Shown: one piece after another, positions 8,047-12,589 of the stretch
How positions within the stretch are numbered: position 1 is the first letter of the stretch
How the letters are laid out: every line of letters begins with the position of its first letter
Origin: Asparagopsis taxiformis
Taxonomy: Eukaryota; Rhodophyta; Florideophyceae; Bonnemaisoniales; Bonnemaisoniaceae
DNA length: 12,589 nt
Assembly (NCBI GenBank): GCA_030407315.1
Contig: JALQPE010001138.1
Span: forward strand, 1 to 12,589
Reading direction: 5' to 3'
The notes under the pieces: generated by a model
Told to the model about the DNA's origin: nothing
What the model saw: the letters and a program-made list of their open reading frames with translations, nothing else
The model's database searches: none
Made by a program: the position numbers and the translations under genes

Positions 8047-8226
8047 GGATGTCCAGCTCAGATGCATTGCTGGCCAGACCAGAAATTCTACAATTTCGGG
8101 CAGAAAAATATTGCAAAAAACATCGATTTCGGCGGTCGATTGTGCCGTACGGCACATCCCCATCTCAAAAACATGTTCACATGTGCATGTTTTTGAGAAT
8201 AGCCCAAATTTTAATTCAAATCAGGA
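8047..8226 (+). repeat. Right inverted repeat of cassette
   Basis: Starts at GGATGTCCAGCTCAG and runs outward to TTCAAATCAGGA. It carries GTGCCGTACGGCAC at 8142-8155 and the CTCAAAAACATG hairpin just after. It mirrors 4069-4251 and is in the same orientation as the copies at 9370-10247. Beyond 8226 the sequence departs from those copies, which continue GGTGTGTAATTTGGCC. Confidence 0.9.
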
Positions 8227-8251
8227 TGCAGATATTCGTCTTCTAGCATTG

Positions 8252-8500
8252 TCAGAACACATTCGTATAACCACATTTGGAGAACCTGAGCCCAGAGCTA
8301 TCGGTTTTGGCGGGAGCTAAGCCATATCTCATATAATCAGTAACTACTTCCCGCCAGCTGAGTGGTGGAACCCCTGCTATTTCTACCAACGAGACATACG
8401 GGGTGTCAACTCGGCAATCGTATATGATTTGGGTGCTAAATTTATTCAAGAGACGAATGGGCTTCGAAAAGGAGCCCAACAACGTCTTCTTGTGATCCAT
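8252..8500 (-). CDS. Small hypothetical ORF, possible gene fragment
   Basis: An 82-codon frame from ATG 8500 (MDHKKTLLG). No family is recognised. Its start resembles two others upstream on the same strand at 8613 (MDEKKSMLR) and 8738 (MDEKKNMFR), which suggests the same 5' segment was tandemly copied and then diverged. It could be the 3' remains of a gene whose first segment was duplicated, or chance. It lies just outside the right inverted repeat. Confidence 0.25.
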   Translation of the reverse strand: MDHKKTLLGSFSKPIRLLNKFSTQIIYDCRVDTPYVSLVEIAGVPPLSWREVVTDYMRYGLAPAKTDSSGLRFSKCGYTNVF

Positions 8501-8840
8501 GGGTATAGGAATACTCTATTCTTCTCCAGGCTTCCACCATAGCCTCCTCCACCACCTCCGTTAATGGATCGAATATCCGAACCGCACCTCAACATGCTTT
8601 TCTTCTCATCCATGGGTACTGACATCTCCGAGATGTGAGTCACATGTTCTCCAGGCTTGCACCGTAGCCGCCTCCTCCGCCTCCGTTAATGGCAACAATA
8701 TCCGAACCGGACCTGAACATGTTTTTCTTCTCATCCATGGGTACTGACATCTCACATGTTCAACATGTGAGATGTCAGTACCGGACAAGTTCTCCAGGCT
8801 TCCTCCGTAGCCACCTCCTCCACCTCCGTCTGTGGGAATC
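8490..8840 (-). repeat. Tandem repeat encoding Gly-rich segments
   Basis: TCTCCAGGCTT recurs at 8523, 8648 and 8791, and the ATGGAT start at 8500, 8613 and 8738, giving units of about 113-143 bp. Read on the minus strand, each Gly-rich stretch gives GGGGGGYG followed by GSLE or ASLE, in two cases preceded by SDI and IN. Frames differ between units and a stop follows one copy, so no single protein is encoded now. Synonymous codon changes between copies (GGC, GGT, GGA in the glycine run) hint that it was once coding. Confidence 0.6.
8740..8782. repeat. Perfect 43-nt palindrome
   Basis: Two 21-bp arms, beginning GGTACTGACATCTCACATGT, surround one central base (C8761) with no mismatch. It lies inside the Gly-rich repeat array. 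The neighbouring unit at 8614-8640 has a shorter, imperfect version (ACATCTCCGAGATGT). As RNA it would fold to a tight hairpin; as DNA it could extrude a cruciform. Confidence 0.85.
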
Positions 8841-9369
8841 AACACAACATCACCACTGCGTCTTACCTCACATCCACATCTCTCCGGGATGAAAACGGAC
8901 GGACGACATAGGGTTTGTAGACGTTTAGAATCTTGTTAGAAAAAAGTAAACGAAAGAGAACTTCTCTTTCATTGAATGATATCTCGTCCCTGTCGCAATA
9001 TGTTCCATTTTCAATTTCTCGGGTTGCACACCCATCATGGGTGATCAAGGCCTGGATCGAACCCTCCGAGGGTCTTCGATGGATAGGACAGATAGTGGAA
9101 GGCTTTTAAGCCTGTGACCAAGCGGCTATTGATTGGTTGGAGGAAGGAAATTACAGAGGAAATATAGCTGAGTACGGTGCTCGCGATAGCTGTTAGGTTA
9201 AAGTCAAATATGTTTTTCGATTATTTTTCGTACGGAAATGCCTTGGAAAAGACGATGCTTTGTCGTTCTCTTGGAGGGAGTCCGTTGCATTGCACTCAAT
9301 TCGAGAGCATCGTCATGAAGGAGAGGATTCTTTCTGCTTGTTAGAATCGGTTTAGAGCAGATAGCTAAT
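8841..9369. other. Intergenic stretch without recognised features
   Basis: No supported gene. It holds short A/T-rich segments and a box resembling a tRNA T-loop on the minus strand near 9052-9062, but no cloverleaf can be drawn around it. Confidence 0.5.
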
Positions 9370-10247
9370 GCATTACTGGCCAGCCCAGAAATTGTAGAAT
9401 TTCGGGCAGCAAAAATATTGTAAAAAACCTTGATTTCAGCGGGTCGATTGTGCCGTACGGCACACCCCCATCTCAAAAACATGTTCACATGTGCATGTTT
9501 TTGAGAATAGCCCAAATTTTAATTCAAATCATGGTGTCTAATTTGGCCACAACGGCCCCAGGCACCGGCCGCCGCCCCGAGTGGGGTTGTCACTGGCTTC
9601 TGTAAGCACTAACTGTAAGTCTAAATGGCGTCTGACGAAGGGTCGATTTCAGGCTCAATACGCCAGGGACAGGTCTTGGTCCTTGTTCCATCATGGTCCC
9701 ACCCCACTCTCTCACGACCAACCTGAAATGGACGTCCGGTGGATGTCCAGCTCGACTGCACTGCTGGCCAGCCCAGAAATTCTAAAATTTCAGGCAGAAA
9801 AAAATTGTAAAAAATCAACGATTTCGGCGGGTCGTTTGTGCCGTACGGCACACCCCCATCTCAAAAACATGTTCACATGTGCACGTTTTTGAGAATAGCC
9901 CAAATTTTAATTCAAATCAGGGTGTGTAATTTGGCCACAACGGCCCCAGGAACCGACCGCCGCCCCGATCGGGGCTATCACTGGCGTCTGTAAGCACCAA
10001 CTGTAAGCCGGAACCGGCCGCCGCCCCGATCGGGGCTATCACTGGCTTCTATAACACCAACTGTAAGCCAAAATCGCGTCTCACGAAGGGTCGATTTCAG
10101 GCTCAACACGTCAGGGAAAGGTCTTGGTCCTTGTTTCATCATGGTCCCGCCCCACTCTCTCACGACCAACCTGAAATGGACGTCCGGTGGATGTCCAGCT
10201 CGATTGCATTGCTGGCCAGCCCAGAAATTCTAAAATTTCCGAAAAAT
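9370..10247 (+). repeat. Tandem array of the cassette repeat (3 copies)
   Basis: Copies of the cassette's inverted-repeat sequence begin near 9370, 9741 and 10189, all in the orientation of the right repeat. GTGCCGTACGGCAC is at 9450-9463 and 9838-9851; the third copy breaks off near 10240 before reaching it. Period is 388 bp for the first unit and about 448 for the second, the difference being an internal 60-bp duplication. Units also hold a long shared spacer including TTTGGCCACAACGGCCCC, the palindrome CCCCGATCGGGG and ATGGACGTCCGGT (9728-9740, 10176-10188). ORFs across the array are repeat-derived and not called. Confidence 0.88.
9949..10069 (+). repeat. 60-bp tandem duplication inside the array
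   Basis: Bases 9949-10009 and 10010-10069 are nearly identical, each starting GGAACCG, containing CCCCGATCGGGG and ending CTGTAAGCC. The first array unit (near 9580) has only one copy, so the duplication is younger than the array. Confidence 0.85.
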
Positions 10248-10565
10248 CAATTTGGTGGCCCAGCATCTCCTGTGCCGAAAATTCCCGCACTCACTTCTGA
10301 TATACTATATCGTAGTAGTAGTAGTCTAGACGTGTTTCGCACTTGTACGCATCAGGGAAGGCGTCACGGAAGGTTGAGACTACGCTACTTGTGTACCGCG
10401 TCGTCTGAAATAGCGAGTAGTGTTTGTTGTATAGTTGTGGAGTATGCGTCTGGTGGTTTGTAAAGCTTGCAGAACGGGATAGGGATGTGGGTGGCCCTAT
10501 TTTATGAATACATGAGTACCAATATTCAGGGTTGACAAAGCGGAAAGGCATAGGCTCATACATGT
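10248..10565. other. Intergenic; short trinucleotide run
   Basis: No supported gene. A run of four GTA triplets lies near 10312-10324. The plus strand becomes purine-rich towards 10560. Confidence 0.4.
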
Positions 10566-11297
10566 TTGAGATTGCATAGTGGAGAAAATATTTACATCGA
10601 AATTTACATGGAGCAGATGGAGGTTTTAAGGATGACGTATGAGAGGAAGAAAATTCTTCTGTGGTATGAGGATGTGTTCTGTGGGGGATGGAATCTTGGG
10701 ATGGTACAGGGGGAGGTGGAAATGTACGGAGTGCGGTTTAGAATGGAGTGTGATTCGGAGAGGAGTGCCGACAAGCATATTATGGGGATTGGGGAGACGC
10801 TGCGGGGTGTTGGGGTAGTGAGGGCGGAGGAGGTGTTTAGGTGGGACCGTAGGAGGGTGCGGTTGAAGGCGCCGAGAGGAGGGGGTTTTAGGAAAGTGAG
10901 GAGAAAGAGGGGGAGGGGGTGGCGTCTGTTCTGGCTGTGGTGAGTGGGGATGTGATGGAGAAGAAGGGGTTTATTGTATTTGGGGAGGGAGGGGAGTGGG
11001 AGGAAGGGTGCGAAGTGGGGGGTTGATATGTGGTTCAGAGCGGGGAGGTTTCTGGGGAGACGGCGGGGGAGCGGGAGCGTGGGCCGGTGGTGGTGGTGTG
11101 TGTATACGGTATCGAAGATGCGGATGGCGTGGGGCATGGAGCAGCTGAGGGAGGGAGGGGTGGAGCAGGTCGGGTACGGGATGGGGAGTGAGAGGTTTTG
11201 GAAGAGTAAGCTGCAGGGGAAGTTTGTGGAGAGGGCGAAGGAGAGGGTTGAAGGTAGAGGAGAGAGGGTATTGAAGAACAATACGTTTCAAAGGTGA
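10566..11297 (+). pseudogene. Possible decayed coding region, G-rich strand
   Basis: The plus strand is strongly G-rich. Protein-like stretches appear in successive frames: ~10620-10900 (contains WNLGMVQGEVEMYGVRFRME), then after a -1 shift ~10886-11030 (contains GFIVFGEGGEWEEG, then TGA), then ~10974-11297 in another frame (contains FWKSKLQGKFVERAKER). No family is recognised. The longest open frame here is on the minus strand (225 codons), but it is low-complexity Ser/Pro/Leu explained by base skew. A once-coding plus strand is only a tentative reading. Confidence 0.25.
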
Positions 11298-11598
11298 TGG
11301 GGAAGACCATGGTCGAGGAGATAGGGGTGTTTTGCCCTATTCTGAGGTAGTATGAGGTCTGGTTATACGAAATCTGTAGGGTAGAGCAGAAAAGTAGGTA
11401 TGGAATGGAGGTGTGCACCGTGGAAGCGGGGATAGGTAGCTGAAAATGCGTGCTAGAGTGGTATTGGGGGTGTTTGAGGTACAGTACGGGGGAGGTGAGC
11501 ACCAACAGGAAGGGGGTGTGAGCGAGAGGATGAAAAAATTAAAGACGAAATTGGAGTCGACCGACAAGGAAAAATAGAGTGGTCGCCGTGATGGATGC
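11298..11598. other. Intergenic, no recognised feature
   Basis: G-rich to about 11530, then A-rich. No gene, RNA or repeat that I can support, although donor-like GGTGAGC near 11495 resembles a splice site. Confidence 0.4.
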
Positions 11599-11890
11599 GG
11601 ACATCCATGTCGAGCACGGCGGCAGAAATTTCTGGGGTCGAAATTTTTGAATTTCTGAACCGGCGCCCGTCCTAGGTGGACATAGACATGGCGGAAGTCC
11701 ATCCCGAGGGGGACATCCGTGGTACTAGAAACAATGAATGTCGCCCTAGTAATACTAGACGTACTAGACCGCATGGACGTCCGGTTCTAGGCGGACATCC
11801 AAAAATACTGGAGAACATGGACGTCCGCCTAGTAATACTAGATGTACTAGAGGTTGTGGACGTCCGCGTCCATTTCCGAGAACACAGACG
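11599..11890 (+). repeat. Right array of ~42-bp module with GGACRTCC sites
   Basis: Units begin at GTACTAGA near 11722, 11761, 11803 (decayed) and 11844, spaced 39-42 bp, each followed by TGGACGTCC or a variant and often CTAG. The unit at 11761-11790 aligns with units of the left array at 1151-1322. The terminal block 11843-11890 matches 1401-1448. Perfect or one-variant GGACGTCC sites lie at 11599, 11711, 11775, 11793, 11819 and 11858. Confidence 0.75.
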
Positions 11891-12194
11891 AGGTTGGTTG
11901 GTGGGAGTGTGTCTCGGTAGCGACTGGGCCTATAACCTGTTAAGTGAAGTCCTTACCTCAAGACGTCGTCGTTGCCTCGAGGTTGTGTTTATATGTATTC
12001 TATCTGTTACGTGTACACGTATGATGGTCCTTGATGGTGGGTTTTTGCCGTAGCGGCATTGTCGGGTGATGGTCCTTGACATTTCGCATGCGGGATAGAC
12101 GCCAAGGCGGCAAATTAAAAAAGGGAAAAGTAGTTTTCGTTCACTAGTTGTAATGTGTCCTTTTCCTCTGTTCCCGATCCTGTATTACCGGACA

Positions 12195-12202
12195 TTATAT
12201 AG
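12195..12202 (+). promoter_or_regulatory. TATA-like box upstream of the last gene
   Basis: TTATATAG lies about 108 bp upstream of ATG 12310. A transcription start some 30 bp downstream would leave an 80-bp leader. Weak evidence, because the motif is short. Confidence 0.3.
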
Positions 12203-12205
12203 ACC

Positions 12206-12240
12206 GGTGGCGGCGCGACACTGCAATAGTGTTTGCCGCC
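12206..12240 (+). repeat. Hairpin in the presumed leader
   Basis: GGCGGC (12208-12213) pairs with GCCGCC (12235-12240), and inside it ACACT pairs with AGTGT around a GCAAT loop. It sits between the TATA-like box and the ATG at 12310, so it may be in the promoter or 5' leader of that gene. Confidence 0.4.
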
Positions 12241-12309
12241 GGCACTGGCTGAGTTAGGGCAAGAAATTACAAATTTTGTAAAATCCGACTCCTAAATTTT
12301 ATTCCGCAA

Positions 12310-12589
12310 ATGTCATATACGACACGGCCCTCCCCTCAGGCTAACGCCGATGGAGGCCAAATTGGCCGCTCCCAGCACATAAAACCTGACCCTTCACTGA
12401 TCATGCCGAACTCCGACCTGGCACCGCTGACCGACACTCCTTTCGACTCCATCGCTCCGATCATCCCTGCGTACGTCCTTCCCCGTCCCGCTGACGTCCA
12501 GCCGTCCTCGCGTCGGAGACGCTGCTTTCGTGGTTCCGCCGTCCGCAAGGGACTTAGTGGCCGACCGCCTTGGACGGCTCGGATGAACC
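12310..12589 (+). CDS. 5' part of hypothetical gene, runs off the window
   Basis: From ATG 12310 the frame stays open to the last base (93 codons), with an in-frame TGA upstream at 12250. The translation begins MSYTTRPSPQANADG and is rich in Pro, Ser, Asp and Arg, suggesting a disordered N-terminus. A basic cluster SSRRRRC lies near residue 68. No family is recognised. C-ending codons are common, unlike the surrounding repeats. A minus-strand frame (12336-12548) overlaps and is judged a shadow. The TATA-like site and upstream stop support this start, but the codon at -3 is C, a weak context. Confidence 0.5.
   Translation, partial: MSYTTRPSPQANADGGQIGRSQHIKPDPSLIMPNSDLAPLTDTPFDSIAPIIPAYVLPRPADVQPSSRRRRCFRGSAVRKGLSGRPPWTARMN

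Larger units (their letters stand above)
4069..8226. mobile_element. Inverted-repeat cassette carrying methyltransferase-SET gene
   Basis: Bases 4069-4251 and 8047-8226 are inverted copies of the same ~180-bp repeat, both with TCCTGATTTG at the outer end. Between them lies a single 3.2-kb gene with 245 and 349 bp of flank. This is the architecture of a DNA transposon or captured cassette. Against a simple element, I see no target-site duplication next to 4069 and 8226, no recognisable transposase inside, and the same repeat also occurs alone in direct orientation at 9370-10247, where homology continues past the cassette end. It may be non-autonomous, or two dispersed repeats may happen to flank the gene. 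Confidence 0.5.
11891..12309. other. Intergenic; promoter region of the last gene
   Basis: No supported gene. GATGGTCCTTGA occurs twice (near 12022 and 12067). The 3' part holds a TATA-like site and a hairpin upstream of the gene starting at 12310. Confidence 0.4.

Noticed and set aside
9030..9125. Possible minus-strand tRNA or tRNA-derived SINE (GGTTCGATCC)
   Set aside because: No T-stem, anticodon stem with a seven-base loop, or acceptor pairing can be drawn, and the A box does not fit.
9581..9892. 103-codon ORF across the tandem array
   Set aside because: Lies within a repeat present in several copies and both orientations; the frame is not kept between copies.
4069..10247. CRISPR-like array from repeated palindromes
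   Set aside because: Copies are few, hundreds of bases apart, in both orientations, and the intervening sequence is itself repeated.
10604..11281. 225-codon minus-strand open frame
   Set aside because: Low-complexity Ser/Pro/Leu/His sequence that follows from the G-rich opposite strand; no domain or start context supports it.
1401..11890. Classical LTR retrotransposon
   Set aside because: No reverse transcriptase, integrase, protease, primer-binding site or TG...CA ends are seen between the direct repeats.

Overview
The window looks like repeat-rich nuclear DNA of a eukaryote. The main gene ends in a SET histone-methyltransferase-type domain, has an AATAAA poly(A) signal just after its stop, and has an A at -3 of its ATG. 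Most of the rest is non-coding and organised in several related repeat families. Coding density is low and the large genes lack obvious introns. Lineage cannot be fixed from the sequence. A protist or alga is plausible (a red alga is a weak guess), and a bacterial origin is unlikely.

Layout. Bases 1-1050 hold a degenerate tandem repeat with splice-signal-like motifs and a 24-bp minisatellite. Bases 1151-1448 hold a tandem array of a ~43-bp module, a hairpin and a terminal block. Bases 1559-3842 (minus strand) hold one gene split over three frames: a basic disordered N-terminus, a long coiled coil, and a C-terminal region I do not recognise. Bases 4069-8226 form a 4.16-kb cassette bounded by inverted repeats of about 180 bp. 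It carries one long minus-strand gene (4497-7697, 1066 aa) that fuses a bacterial-type beta-class DNA amino-methyltransferase to a C-terminal SET domain. Bases 8446-8840 hold a Gly-rich tandem repeat and a perfect 43-nt palindrome. Bases 9370-10247 hold further copies of the cassette's repeat as a direct tandem array. Bases 10566-11297 look like a decayed plus-strand coding region. Bases 11599-11890 hold the same ~42-bp module seen at 1151-1448, in the same orientation. The window ends in the 5' part of a plus-strand gene (12310 to beyond 12589).

How it may fit together (inference). The cassette looks like a mobile or formerly mobile unit that encodes a dual chromatin writer, one module for DNA bases and one for protein lysines. 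The cassette inverted repeats, the tandem copies at 9370-10247 and the outer arrays all contain the palindrome GGACGTCC or its variant GGACATCC, and two of the families share ATGGACGTCCGGT. A common recognition site for a protein of the element, possibly the coiled-coil protein at 1559-3842, would explain this. The whole of about 1151-11890 may be one composite or nested element, and the genes outside it may be host sequence.
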